From Rhizobiales bacterium 2SD (GTDB lineage Bacteria > Pseudomonadota > Alphaproteobacteria > Rhizobiales > Beijerinckiaceae), in NCBI GenBank assembly GCA_005502805.1, contig SCMY01000004.1:1-64000 (forward strand): a stretch of DNA of 64,000 nucleotides, read 5' to 3'. Below, in pieces: positions 9,719 through 18,459 of this stretch. How positions within the stretch are numbered: position 1 is the stretch's first letter; the number at the start of each line of letters is the position of its first letter. The notes under the pieces were generated by a model, which had not been told where the DNA came from, searched no databases, and was given only the letters and a program-made list of their open reading frames with translations. Position numbers and translations under genes: made by a program.

Positions 9719-9741
9719 CCGATCGGAAGCGATCCGATCGG
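9719..9741. terminator. Twin CCGATCGG palindromes after ntrC
   Basis: The self-complementary octamer CCGATCGG occurs at 9719-9726 and 9734-9741, 7 bases apart, starting 13 bases after the ntrC stop. It can fold as an 8-bp stem with a 7-base loop. No U-run follows. It may be a terminator or a protein site between the ntrBC and ntrYX units. Confidence 0.4.
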
Positions 9742-9952
9742 TGAATCCGTCGCTCAGCTTGCGCTTGGAGGCCGTTTTCCCGGCCTGTTTGCAAGGCAAG
9801 AAGACCGAACGGGCTCCGGCACTGTGGCTGCCTTGCATCTGTCATATTTTGACAACACCGTTGCGGCGGCGCATCAGTGCGTCGTGTGACGCCGTGAAGG
9901 GCGTCGCAGGCAATGGAGCATCGGCATCACCTTGACGGCCTCGACCGGCGAC

Positions 9953-12208
9953 ATGCGCATGGCGCCCCGGACCGACGATCCGCCCCGCCGGGTCTCGGGC
10001 TGGCTCGGCGCGCTCGTCGTCGGCTTCGCGCTGGTCTCGGCACTGACCACCTTCCTCGTGCTGTCGGGCGCGACGCCGGTCGCACCGGTTCACGAGGTCG
10101 TGGTCGGCGTCTTCGTGATCAATGGCTTGCTGATCCTGCTGCTGCTGACCATCGTCGCCTTCGAGGCGGCGGTGTTGATCCGCGCCCGGCGCAAGGGCGT
10201 CGCCGCGGCCGGCCTGCATGTGCGCATCGTCAGCCTGTTCAGCATCGTCGCGGCGTTGCCCGCGGTGCTCGTCGCGATCATCGCGACGGCGACGCTGGAA
10301 CGCGGGCTGGAGCCCTGGTTCTCCGACCGCATGCGCGACGTGATCTTCAAATCCGTCGAGGTCGCCGACGCCTACACCACCGGTCAGTGCCGCTCGCTCG
10401 GCCGCGAGATCCGGCTGCTCGCGGACGATCTCGGCCGCGCGAAGACGGCCTACGACGCCGACCGGCGCTGGTTCGAGAACTTCCTGACGGCGCGTGCCAC
10501 GGCGCTAGGCCTACCCGTGGCCTGGCTCATGAAGTCGCCGGACACCATCCTCGTCCGGGCCAATATCGACGTGCTGCGCGACGCCAGCAAGCCGAATGCC
10601 GATGCCTTCGAGGATGCACAGACCTCGCCCGAGCCGATCTGCGTGCTGCCATCGACCGGGCGGGTCTTCGGGGCTCTGATGAAGCTGCCGACCTATGACG
10701 GCGCCTTCCTGTACGTCGCCCGCGAGGTCGACCCGCTTGCGGTCGAATTCCCGGCTGTCGCGCGAGGTGCCGCAGTCGAGTATCTCGGCATCGATGCGAG
10801 GCGGAAGGGCGTGCAGATCGCCTTCGCCTCGATGTATGCGTTGATCTCGGTGATCCTGCTGCTTTCTGCGATCTGGCTGGGCCTCAACTTCGCCAACGGG
10901 CTGGTCGCGCCGATCAGGCGCATGATCCACGCGACGGACCAGGTCTCCAGCGGCAATTTCTATGTCCAGGTGCCGATTCGGCGGGCGGAGGGCGATCTCG
11001 CCCATCTCGGCGAGACCTTCAACAAGATGACGGCGGAGCTTCGCCGCCAGCGCGATGGGCTCGTCACCGCGAGCGAGGTGATCGACCGGCGCAGGCGGTT
11101 CACCGAGACGGTGCTCTCCGGCGTTTCCTCCGGCGTGCTCGGCATCGACGAAGACGGTCACATCACCATCAGCAACCGCTCGGCAGAGGCGCTGCTGGGG
11201 GCTGGCGGGCGGCTGCTCGGGGAGCCGGTCGCGCGCGCCGCCCCCGAAATCGCCGGCTTCGTTTCGGACGCTCTGGTCAGCCGCCAGCGCCTCAGCTCGG
11301 ATCAGGTCGCGATTTCACGGGGTGGTCGCGACCGCATGGTCAACATTCGGGCGACGCGGGAAGGCGAGGGGGCCGGAGCCGGGCTGGTGGTGACGCTCGA
11401 CGACATCACCGACCTTGTTTCGGCGCAGCGCACCGCCGCCTGGGCTGATGTTGCCCGACGCATCGCCCATGAGATCAAGAACCCGCTGACGCCGATCCAG
11501 CTCTCGGCCGAGCGCATTCGCCGCAAATTTGGCCGCGTCATCGTTGATGACAAGGAGATCTTCGACCAGTGCACCGCCACGATCGTGCGGCAGGTCGAAG
11601 ACATCCGCCGCATGGTCGATGAATTCTCCTCCTTCGCCCGCATGCCGAAACCGTCGCCGGCACGGGACGACATCGTCGAGACGATCAGGCAGGTGGTCTT
11701 CCTGATGCGGGTCGGCAACCCCGAGATCGATATCTCCGACAACCTGCCGGACACATCGGTCCTTGCGCATTTCGACCGCCGGCTGATCTCGCAGGCCCTG
11801 ACCAACGTCATCAAGAACGCGACCGAGGCGATCCAGGCCGTGCCGGGCGAGGAGCGCGGCAAGGGGCGCATCGAGATCGGCTTCGACCGGACGCAGGATG
11901 GCCGGATCGTCATCGACATCCTCGACAACGGCAAGGGCTTGCCGGCCGACCAGCGCCAGAAGCTGCTCGAGCCTTACATGACTACGCGCGATGGCGGCAC
12001 CGGGCTGGGCCTGGCCATCGTCGGCAAGATCCTCGAGGACCATGGCGGCGGCATCGAGTTGCTCGACCGCACGGACGGTGCGCGCGGCGCCAGGGTCAGA
12101 CTCTGGTTCGTCGAGACCGGTCCGGCGCCGACGGGCGAAGAAGGGTCAGAGACAAGCAAGCGGGCGGCGGAGACCGTCGCGCGACAGGTAAATGGGACGA
12201 AGGCATGA
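9953..12208 (+). CDS. ntrY: Membrane nitrogen sensor kinase NtrY
   Basis: About 751 residues. Several hydrophobic helices sit near the N-terminus (GWLGALVVGFALVSALTTFLV and LLILLLLTIVAFEAAVLI, then FSIVAALPAVLVAII), followed by a periplasmic region and another helix (IAFASMYALISVILLLSAIWLG). A HAMP linker (PIRRMIHATDQVSSGNF), a PAS domain (VLSGVSSGVLGIDEDGHITISN), and a kinase core follow. The kinase core has the H-box [21 protein letters not shown] (His near 506), the N-box ALTNVIKNATEAI and GTGLGLAIV. Partner of NtrX; the pair controls nitrogen, redox or nitrate responses in alphaproteobacteria. The ATG at 9953 is chosen; a TTG at 9932 is possible. The stop overlaps ntrX by 4 bp. Confidence 0.95.
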   Translation: MRMAPRTDDPPRRVSGWLGALVVGFALVSALTTFLVLSGATPVAPVHEVVVGVFVINGLLILLLLTIVAFEAAVLIRARRKGVAAAGLHVRIVSLFSIVAALPAVLVAIIATATLERGLEPWFSDRMRDVIFKSVEVADAYTTGQCRSLGREIRLLADDLGRAKTAYDADRRWFENFLTARATALGLPVAWLMKSPDTILVRANIDVLRDASKPNADAFEDAQTSPEPICVLPSTGRVFGALMKLPTYDGAFLYVAREVDPLAVEFPAVARGAAVEYLGIDARRKGVQIAFASMYALISVILLLSAIWLGLNFANGLVAPIRRMIHATDQVSSGNFYVQVPIRRAEGDLAHLGETFNKMTAELRRQRDGLVTASEVIDRRRRFTETVLSGVSSGVLGIDEDGHITISNRSAEALLGAGGRLLGEPVARAAPEIAGFVSDALVSRQRLSSDQVAISRGGRDRMVNIRATREGEGAGAGLVVTLDDITDLVSAQRTAAWADVARRIAHEIKNPLTPIQLSAERIRRKFGRVIVDDKEIFDQCTATIVRQVEDIRRMVDEFSSFARMPKPSPARDDIVETIRQVVFLMRVGNPEIDISDNLPDTSVLAHFDRRLISQALTNVIKNATEAIQAVPGEERGKGRIEIGFDRTQDGRIVIDILDNGKGLPADQRQKLLEPYMTTRDGGTGLGLAIVGKILEDHGGGIELLDRTDGARGARVRLWFVETGPAPTGEEGSETSKRAAETVARQVNGTKA

Positions 12209-13572
12209 GTGCTGACATTCTCGTCGTCGACGACGAGGTCGATATTCGCGAGCTGGTCGCCGGCCTCCTGGAAGACGAGGGCTACCGGACACGCAAGGCA
12301 GGCTCCGCCGACGAGGCGCTGGCTGCGATCGCGGCGCGGCGGCCCAATCTCGTCTTCCTCGACATCTGGCTGCAGGGCAGCCGGCTCGACGGGTTGCAGG
12401 TGCTGGAGCTGATCAAGGAGAGCCATCCCGACCTCGCGGTGGTGATGATCTCCGGCCACGGCAACATCGAGACTGCCGTCTCGGCAATCAAGAGCGGCGC
12501 CTACGACTTCATCGAGAAGCCGTTCAAGGCCGACCGGCTCGTGCTCGTCGCCGAGCGCGCCCTGGAGGCCTCGCGGCTGCGGCGCGAGGTGCGCGAGCTC
12601 AAGACCCGCTCGGTCCAGGCCAGCCGCATCGTCGGCCGCTCGACCGCGGTCAACCAGTTGCGTCAGACGCTGGAGCGCGTCGCGCCGACCAACGCCCGGG
12701 TGCTGATCACCGGCGAGCCGGGCTGCGGCAAGGAATTGACCGCGCGGACCCTGCACGACGCCTCGACCCGCTCGGCCGGCCCCTTCGTCGTGATCAACGC
12801 GGCGACGATCACGCCGGAGACCATGGAAGAGGAGCTGTTCGGCATCGAGGGTGGCGATGGCCGCTCGCGCCGCGTCGGCGCACTCGAGGAGGCCCATGGC
12901 GGCACCCTCTACATCGACGAGATCGGCGACATGCCGCGCGAGACCCAGAACCGCATCCTGCGCGTGCTGGTCGACCAGAATTTCCAGCGCGTCGGCGGCG
13001 CTACCCGGGTCCATGTCGACGTCAGGATCATCTCTTCGAGCAGCCGAGATCTCGCCAGGCTGATCGCCGACGGACAGTTGCGCGAAGACCTCTATCACCG
13101 GCTCGGCGTGGTGCCGATCCGCGTGCCGCCCCTATCCGAACGGCGCGAGGACGTGCCGGAGTTGATCGAGTTCTTCATGGAGCAGATCTCGATCGCAACC
13201 GGTCTGCCGAAGCGCCGGATCGGCAGCGATGCGCTGGCGATCCTGCAGTCGCATGAATGGCCGGGCAATGTCCGGGAACTCCGCAACAATGTCGAACGGT
13301 TGATGATCCTGACCAAAGGCGAACCGACGGCGGAGATCACCGTCGACATGCTGCCGGCCGAGGTCGGCGCCATGGTGCCGACGACGCCCTCCGGCTCGGG
13401 CGGCGAGAAACTGATGAGCCTGCCGCTGCGCGATGCCCGCGAGATCTTCGAACGCGAGTATCTGATGGCGCAGATCGCCCGCTTCTCCGGCAATATTTCC
13501 CGGACCGCGGAGTTCATCGGCATGGAGCGTTCAGCCCTGCACCGTAAGCTCAAATCGCTTGGGGTGGGCTAA
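12205..13572 (+). CDS. ntrX: Response regulator NtrX
   Basis: A 455-residue NtrC-like regulator. The receiver has D53 ([10 protein letters not shown]). The AAA+ domain has Walker A GEPGCGKE and Walker [14 protein letters not shown]. The C-terminal Fis-type helix-turn-helix is [27 protein letters not shown]. Where NtrC has the sigma-54 contact loop GAFTGA, this protein reads [22 protein letters not shown], so that motif is absent. NtrX therefore probably acts without sigma-54, as reported for other alphaproteobacterial NtrX proteins. Its ATG overlaps the ntrY stop (ATGA), which indicates translational coupling. Confidence 0.95.
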   Translation: MSADILVVDDEVDIRELVAGLLEDEGYRTRKAGSADEALAAIAARRPNLVFLDIWLQGSRLDGLQVLELIKESHPDLAVVMISGHGNIETAVSAIKSGAYDFIEKPFKADRLVLVAERALEASRLRREVRELKTRSVQASRIVGRSTAVNQLRQTLERVAPTNARVLITGEPGCGKELTARTLHDASTRSAGPFVVINAATITPETMEEELFGIEGGDGRSRRVGALEEAHGGTLYIDEIGDMPRETQNRILRVLVDQNFQRVGGATRVHVDVRIISSSSRDLARLIADGQLREDLYHRLGVVPIRVPPLSERREDVPELIEFFMEQISIATGLPKRRIGSDALAILQSHEWPGNVRELRNNVERLMILTKGEPTAEITVDMLPAEVGAMVPTTPSGSGGEKLMSLPLRDAREIFEREYLMAQIARFSGNISRTAEFIGMERSALHRKLKSLGVG

Positions 13573-13664
13573 AAACCGACTGCCGTGTTGCATTGCACGC
13601 AAGGCGACCGATCGAAATTCGCGTCTCGCAACCCTTGCGCGCGCTCACCGGGTCACGATCTAAT

Positions 13665-13684
13665 GGAACGTCGGTGTTCCGACG
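13665..13684 (+). promoter_or_regulatory. Overlapping alternative hairpins upstream of hfq
   Basis: GGAAC (13665-13669) can pair with GTTCC (13676-13680). The overlapping CGTCGG (13669-13674) can pair with CCGACG (13679-13684). The two folds exclude each other. The site is 86 bp before the hfq ATG, in the 197-bp gap after ntrX. Hfq is known to control its own message in E. coli, but no link is shown here. Confidence 0.3.
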
Positions 13685-13769
13685 GCCCGGCGATTGGCGT
13701 CGAAGCCGAACGGAACGATCTGGATCGCATGTTCAAGCCGAGTTGCGATCCCAACAACAGGGGTTACCC

Positions 13770-14018
13770 ATGGCCGCCGAGCGGGCACAAAATCTTCAGG
13801 ACACGTTTCTCAACCACGTCCGCAAGCAGAAGATTCCTCTCACCATCTTTCTCGTGAACGGCGTCAAACTGCAGGGCGTCGTTACCTGGTTCGACAATTT
13901 CTGCGTGTTGCTGCGCCGTGACGGGCATTCGCAGCTCGTCTACAAGCACGCGATCTCGACGATCATGCCGGGTCATCCGGTGCAGCTGTTCGAGCCCGAG
14001 GACACGGACAAGGCCTGA
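13770..14018 (+). CDS. hfq: RNA chaperone Hfq
   Basis: An 82-residue Sm-like protein that forms a hexamer and pairs small RNAs with messages. The chain starts [21 protein letters not shown], with the usual Sm1 core [26 protein letters not shown] and the Sm2 motif YKHAISTI. The short acidic C-terminal tail (EPEDTDKA) is typical of alphaproteobacterial Hfq. The ATG at 13770 is clear from the conserved N-terminus. The preceding open frame without homology is ignored. hflX begins 2 bp after the stop, as in many proteobacteria. Confidence 0.97.
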   Translation: MAAERAQNLQDTFLNHVRKQKIPLTIFLVNGVKLQGVVTWFDNFCVLLRRDGHSQLVYKHAISTIMPGHPVQLFEPEDTDKA

Positions 14019-14020
14019 CC

Positions 14021-15430
14021 GTGGGCGGCAAGGCCGGCAGCTCATCGACGACGGGCGGCGCAAGCGCAATCGGCATCTCGATCGATGCGGCCGAGCACGC
14101 CTTGGCCGCAGACACTCGTGCCTTCGTGGTCGGGCCCTATCTGGCGCGTCATGCCGCCAGCCGGGCCGCTGCGGGTGACGAGAACCAGCGCAGCCATGCG
14201 GCGCGGCTCGACGAGGCGTTCGGCCTCGCCGGCGCCATCGACCTCCAGATCGTCGAGGCGATCCCCGTGGTGCTGACGGCGTTGCGGCCCGCGACCTATC
14301 TCGGCAAGGGGAAGGTCGAGGAGCTCGCCGAGCGCGTCAAGATCGAAGAGATCGGCCTCGTCGTGATGGACTGCGCCCTGTCGCCAGTGCAGCAGCGCAA
14401 TCTGGAGAAGGCCTTCGGCTGCAAGGTCATCGACCGTACCGGCCTGATCCTCGAGATCTTCGGCCGGCGCGCCCGCACGCGCGAGGGCGCGCTGCAGGTC
14501 GAGCTCGCCCATCTCAACTACCAGAAGAGCCGGCTCGTCCGCTCCTGGACCCACCTCGAACGCCAGCGCGGCGGCTTCGGCTTCCTCGGCGGCCCCGGCG
14601 AGACCCAGATCGAGGCCGACCGGCGCATCATCCAGGAGCGGATGACCAAGATCGAGCGCGAGCTCGACAGCGTGAAGCGCACCCGCTCGCTGCATCGCGC
14701 CAGCCGCAAGCGCGTGCCTTATCCGGTCGTCGCGCTGGTTGGCTACACCAATGCCGGCAAGTCGACGCTGTTCAACCGGCTGACCTCGGCCGAGGTGCTG
14801 GCGCAGGACATGCTCTTCGCCACGCTCGATCCCACCGCGCGGGCGTTGAAATTGCCCCACGGTGCCAGGATCATGCTCTCCGATACGGTCGGCTTCATCT
14901 CCGATCTGCCGACGCAGCTCGTCGCCGCCTTCCGCGCTACGCTGGAAGACGCGATCGAGGCCGATGTCCTGCTGCATGTCCGCGACGTCTCGCATGAGGA
15001 CACACAGGCCCAGGCGGCCGACGTCCAAGGCATCCTGCGCGACCTCGGCATCGACCCCGAGGACAGCGATCGCGTCGTCGAGGTCTGGAACAAGGCCGAT
15101 TTGCTCTCGACAGAAGAGCGCGAGCGCCAGGCAGCGCTGACCGAGCTCAAGCCCGGCGCCTCCCGTCCGGTCCTGGTTTCGGCCTTGACCGGCGAAGGCA
15201 TGGACCGGCTGACCGACGCCATCGAGCGGCGCATTGCGCGAACACGGCCAGTCTACCGGCTGACCTTGGAGCCTGGAGACGGCAAGTCGCTGGCCTGGCT
15301 ACATGCTAATGGCGAGATCCTTGAGCGCGACGATGCCGAGGACGGCGCACTCAGCCTGCTGGTCCGCCTGCCGCCTGAGCGGGAAGGGGCCTTCTCCGCA
15401 CGTTTTCCACGAGCTGAACGCCAGAGCTGA
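14021..15430 (+). CDS. hflX: Ribosome-associated GTPase HflX
   Basis: A 469-residue GTPase that binds the large ribosomal subunit and splits stalled or heat-damaged ribosomes. The N-terminal HflX domain contains [17 protein letters not shown] coiled linker follows, with [31 protein letters not shown] broken by Gly-rich turns. The G domain has G1 [10 protein letters not shown]3 [10 protein letters not shown] and G4 NKADL. The start is a GTG at 14021, 2 bp after hfq, so the two genes are translationally coupled. Length is normal for alphaproteobacteria. Confidence 0.95.
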   Translation: MGGKAGSSSTTGGASAIGISIDAAEHALAADTRAFVVGPYLARHAASRAAAGDENQRSHAARLDEAFGLAGAIDLQIVEAIPVVLTALRPATYLGKGKVEELAERVKIEEIGLVVMDCALSPVQQRNLEKAFGCKVIDRTGLILEIFGRRARTREGALQVELAHLNYQKSRLVRSWTHLERQRGGFGFLGGPGETQIEADRRIIQERMTKIERELDSVKRTRSLHRASRKRVPYPVVALVGYTNAGKSTLFNRLTSAEVLAQDMLFATLDPTARALKLPHGARIMLSDTVGFISDLPTQLVAAFRATLEDAIEADVLLHVRDVSHEDTQAQAADVQGILRDLGIDPEDSDRVVEVWNKADLLSTEERERQAALTELKPGASRPVLVSALTGEGMDRLTDAIERRIARTRPVYRLTLEPGDGKSLAWLHANGEILERDDAEDGALSLLVRLPPEREGAFSARFPRAERQS

Positions 15431-15433
15431 AGC

Positions 15434-15763
15434 TCAGTTCAGTTCGGCTTTGTCGAGTCGGTACTTGCCCTTGCGGTCGCGCCGGAAATATTCGCGCGCC
15501 TGAGGGTGGCGGATCGGCTGGCCGGACTCGTCGATCACGAGATTTTGTTCCGAGACATAGGCGACATACTCGGTCTCCTCGTTCTCGGCGAAGAGGTGAT
15601 AGAAGGGCTGGTCCTTCGACGGGCGCAAATGCTCGGGGATCGCCAGCCACCATTCGTCCGAGTTGGAGAACACCGGATCGACATCGAAGATCACGCCCCG
15701 GAACGGGTAGACGCGATGGCGCACTACATCACCGATGCGGAATTTCGCTATGCGTGATTCCAT
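15434..15763 (-). CDS. hspQ: Heat shock protein HspQ
   Basis: A 109-residue hemimethylated-DNA-binding-type (YccV/HspQ) protein. In enterobacteria HspQ is a Lon substrate and allosteric activator and influences DnaA stability. The fold is recognised from FRIGDVVRHRVYPFRGVIFDVDP, NSDEWW, QPFYHLFAENEETEYVAYVSEQNL and the C-terminal REYFRRDRKGKYRL. The gene is convergent with hflX; the two stops are only 3 bp apart. A short palindrome lies about 60 bp upstream. Confidence 0.93.
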   Translation of the reverse strand: MESRIAKFRIGDVVRHRVYPFRGVIFDVDPVFSNSDEWWLAIPEHLRPSKDQPFYHLFAENEETEYVAYVSEQNLVIDESGQPIRHPQAREYFRRDRKGKYRLDKAELN

Positions 15764-15821
15764 GATCCTCGTTCAGCCCAAGACCGGCCCGTCACGGCCG
15801 GTATCGCCGCCCTCTGCGCTT

Positions 15822-15837
15822 GACGTAGGATTACGTC
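15822..15837. promoter_or_regulatory. Palindrome upstream of hspQ
   Basis: GACGTA-GGAT-TACGTC is a perfect 6-base inverted repeat lying 58 bp before the hspQ ATG. A wider pair, TTGACG (15820-15825) and CGTCAA (15845-15850), surrounds it. It may be a regulator site for hspQ. No known operator was recognised. Confidence 0.35.
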
Positions 15838-15876
15838 GCAAATGCGTCAATATCCGCGGATGTCGCGGACGAGGCT

Positions 15877-16926
15877 TCAGAAGCCATAGCGAGCCGCAAG
15901 CGCCGGATCGCGCGCCGCCACCTGCCTGGCAAGGTCGACGATGACCTTGGCCTGCTTCCAGGTCGCGTCGTCCTGCATCTTGCCGTCGATCATCACCGCC
16001 CCCGAACCGTCCGGCATCGCCTCCAGGATGCGCCGCGCGAAGGAAACCTCGTCCGGATCGGGGCTGAAGACGCGCTTGGCGATCTCGATCTGCGAGGGAT
16101 GCAGCGTCCACGCGCCGGCGCAACCGAGCAGGAAAGCGTTGCGGAACTGAGCCTCGCAGGCGGCTCCATCAGAGAAATCGCCGAACGGGCCATAGAAGGG
16201 CTTGAGGCCGGCCGAGGCGCAGGCATCGACCATCTTCGCGAGGGTGTAATGCCAAAGATCCTGCTGCGCGATCGCGCGCGGGCCACCGTCGGGCGCGGGA
16301 TCGGCGATGACCTTGTATTCGGGGTGACCGCCGCCGACGCGGGTCGTCTTCATCGCGCGCGAGGCGGCGAGATCGGCCGGTCCCAGGCTCATGCCGTGCA
16401 TGCGAGGGGAGGCGGTGGCGATCGCGTCGACGTTCTTCACGCCCTCGGCGGTCTCCAGGATGGCGTGGATCAGCACCGGCTTGGGCAGCGCGTGACGCGC
16501 CTCGTATTGCGCCAGCAGCTGGTCGACATAATGGATATCCCAGGGACCCTCGACCTTCGGCACCATCACGACGTCGAGCTTGCCGCCGATCTCGGACATG
16601 ATCGCGGCGATATCGTCGAGGAACCAGGGCGAGTTCAGCGCATTGACGCGGGTCCACAGGCCGGTCGCGCCGAAATCGGTCGCCTTGGCCAGCTCGATGA
16701 AGCCGTCGCGCGCCGCCTGCTTGGCCTCGACCGGAATGGCGTCCTCGAGGTTGCCGAGCACGATGTCGACCTGCCCGGCGAGCTCGGGCACCTTGGCGCG
16801 CACCTTCTCCAGATGCGGCGGCACGAAATGGATCATCCGCTCCAGCCGCAGCGGCAATTCGCGGTAAGGTTCCGGCGCGCCGATCGCCAGCGGGCGGAAG
16901 AACTGGCGCGGCGTCTTGGTCGTCAT
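15877..16926 (-). CDS. HpcH/HpaI-aldolase superfamily protein, CitE / malyl-CoA lyase-like
   Basis: A 349-residue TIM-barrel protein of the CitE/malyl-CoA lyase group, which cleave or form C-C bonds of acyl-CoA hydroxyacids with Mg2+. Support comes from [19 protein letters not shown] (acidic metal-ligand region, near residue 65), [35 protein letters not shown] with the metal-binding Glu, [21 protein letters not shown] and [12 protein letters not shown], plus [17 protein letters not shown]. These resemble methylotroph malyl-CoA lyase more than citrate lyase beta. No citrate lyase partners are nearby. The exact substrate is unknown. The ATG at 16926 is preferred; a more upstream start at 16938 is possible. 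A palindromic promoter lies about 80 bp upstream. Confidence 0.85.
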   Translation of the reverse strand: MTTKTPRQFFRPLAIGAPEPYRELPLRLERMIHFVPPHLEKVRAKVPELAGQVDIVLGNLEDAIPVEAKQAARDGFIELAKATDFGATGLWTRVNALNSPWFLDDIAAIMSEIGGKLDVVMVPKVEGPWDIHYVDQLLAQYEARHALPKPVLIHAILETAEGVKNVDAIATASPRMHGMSLGPADLAASRAMKTTRVGGGHPEYKVIADPAPDGGPRAIAQQDLWHYTLAKMVDACASAGLKPFYGPFGDFSDGAACEAQFRNAFLLGCAGAWTLHPSQIEIAKRVFSPDPDEVSFARRILEAMPDGSGAVMIDGKMQDDATWKQAKVIVDLARQVAARDPALAARYGF

Positions 16927-17006
16927 GCTCGGCTCCATGCTGCAACGCAGCGAATGTGCCGGAAGGCCAGCCTGCCGTCCATTGCTCTTTCGATGAGGTT
17001 GGGTGA

Positions 17007-17035
17007 ATTGTCCTAGGAATAAGATACTAGGACAA
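17007..17035 (-). promoter_or_regulatory. Palindromic operator-promoter of the CitE-like gene
   Basis: TTGTCCTAG (17008-17016) and CTAGGACAA (17027-17035) form a perfect 9-base inverted repeat with a 10-base spacer. On the minus strand the repeat contains a plausible sigma-70 promoter: -35 TTGTCC (17035-17030), 17 bases, -10 GACAAT (17012-17007). A regulator bound here would block both boxes. The CitE-like start is about 80 bp downstream. Confidence 0.6.
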
Positions 17036-17051
17036 GAATCTCATATTCAGT

Positions 17052-18161
17052 TCAATTTCGCGAGAACGGCGTCGGCAGCACCACGCGGGGCGGATTGGCG
17101 ATCGGATCGCGTGGAGTGAGCTGGCCGCGCAGGCCAAGCGCGTCGCTAGCGTAGTTGTCGTCGTGCAACGCCGCCTCGCGCACCCGCATCTGCCTGCGCA
17201 GCGCGCGAACCTGGGCTTCCATATGCGAGATGCCGACCTTCTCGTCGATCTTGCGGCGATCGCTGGCGGTCAGCTCGGGCGAGCCGCGGAAATCGCGGAA
17301 ATTCGCGGTGGTGTACGGCCATTTTCCCGAACCATTGAAGGTCCGCACCCGCCCGTCCAATACGACGCTGTCGCCCGGCCGCAAGGTGAAGTCGCGCAGC
17401 AGCGAGACGCGGCGATCCTTCTCTGTGGCGATGGCCGGACGGCACGCCGGATCGGCGCCGCGCTCATAGGCATAGGCCATCGGCAGCGCGCGGTAGGTCT
17501 TGCCGTCACTCGCTACGGCGTCGTCGATCGTCGCAGCGCCCGCCGCAACCTTGAAGACCTTGACCGGCACGCCGGGATTGGCGGCCTGACAGAGTGCTTC
17601 ATGGCCTTTCAGATCGGACTGGCTGCGAAGATGGCCGATCGGAGCATGAAAACCGTCGCAGAGGCGCACGCAGATGGTCCGCGTCACATCAGCTGCGCCG
17701 GAGACCGTGTCATAGCGGATCGCCGGCAGCTTCTGCTTGTGCTGCACCTGCTTTGGGGCCGCCTGCACCGGCTTGAAGGGGTTGAGCTCGACCGGCGGCG
17801 GAGCGAGGCGCCCGTCCGGCCGCGCCTGTTGAAAAAAGGGCAGGGACCAGGCCTGGCGGGCCGGGGCATAGGCCGAGATGGGCACGGAGGCGTAAGCGGC
17901 TCTTGCCGGAATGCGTTCGCCCCGGTTGGCGGCTTCCTGGCGATGGAAGGCACGGATGCCGGCATCGTCCTCGGCCTGCACCAGCGAGACCGTCAGGATC
18001 GTGCCGCCTGCCCCGAGCGCAAGCCCAACACCGGCCATCGCTACGAGGCGCAGACCGCTGCTGCGGCCGCGCGACATGGAATTCATCGTCGTCGAGGAGC
18101 TGGAACCGGTCGGCGGGACAGGATCGGAACGCAGGCAATCGACATTACGGACACGAAACAC
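17052..18161 (-). CDS. DUF2865 domain protein, probably exported
   Basis: Up to 369 residues, function unknown. A hydrophobic helix (residues about 39-60, VAMAGVGLALGAGGTILTVSLV) acts as a signal peptide or anchor. A Pro-rich linker follows, then a DUF2865 domain with ICVRLCDGFHAPIGH, CQAANPGVPVKVF and DAVASDGKTYRALPMAYAYERGADPAC, which includes conserved Cys residues. The C-terminal part has a helical KIDEKVGISHMEAQVRALRRQMRVREAAL. The GTG start at 18161 has GGAGAG 9 bases upstream; ATGs at 18086 or 18077 would give a more usual signal peptide. DUF2865 proteins are typical of Rhizobiales. Confidence 0.75.
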   Translation of the reverse strand: MFRVRNVDCLRSDPVPPTGSSSSTTMNSMSRGRSSGLRLVAMAGVGLALGAGGTILTVSLVQAEDDAGIRAFHRQEAANRGERIPARAAYASVPISAYAPARQAWSLPFFQQARPDGRLAPPPVELNPFKPVQAAPKQVQHKQKLPAIRYDTVSGAADVTRTICVRLCDGFHAPIGHLRSQSDLKGHEALCQAANPGVPVKVFKVAAGAATIDDAVASDGKTYRALPMAYAYERGADPACRPAIATEKDRRVSLLRDFTLRPGDSVVLDGRVRTFNGSGKWPYTTANFRDFRGSPELTASDRRKIDEKVGISHMEAQVRALRRQMRVREAALHDDNYASDALGLRGQLTPRDPIANPPRVVLPTPFSRN

Positions 18162-18341
18162 CGCGATCTCTCCATCGCTCGCTGGTTCATTGTCCGCCGC
18201 TTGATTGGCTTAGTTTACTTTTCGTTAAGACTCAACGGGCGCGCGATGGCGGTGGCTGCAAAGCCGGCGTCATCGTTAATGCGCCAGCCATGCCACGGAG
18301 CGTCGGCGCTCTCGAGGAGTGATCGTGAACGCTCTGAGCCC

Positions 18342-18433
18342 TCATCCTGAGGAGCTGCGCGGCGGCGTCTCGAAGGATGCTTCTGGAAGCTCCGGAACCA
18401 GCTGGAGCAGCCTTCGGCTGCTCCTCAGGATGA
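18342..18433. repeat. Intergenic palindromic repeat with nested hairpin
   Basis: TCATCCTGAGGAG (18342-18354) is the exact inverse of CTCCTCAGGATGA (18421-18433). Inside lies a second hairpin, GGAGCAGCC-TTC-GGCTGCTCC (18404-18424), with a 9-bp stem. The sequence CTCATCCTGAGGAG...CGTCTCGAAGGATG resembles a palindromic intergenic repeat I know from Rhizobiales genomes. It sits after the RND transporter gene on the minus strand and may end that transcript. Confidence 0.7.
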
Positions 18434-18459
18434 AGACTGTGGGAACGTCAAAGGCTCCC

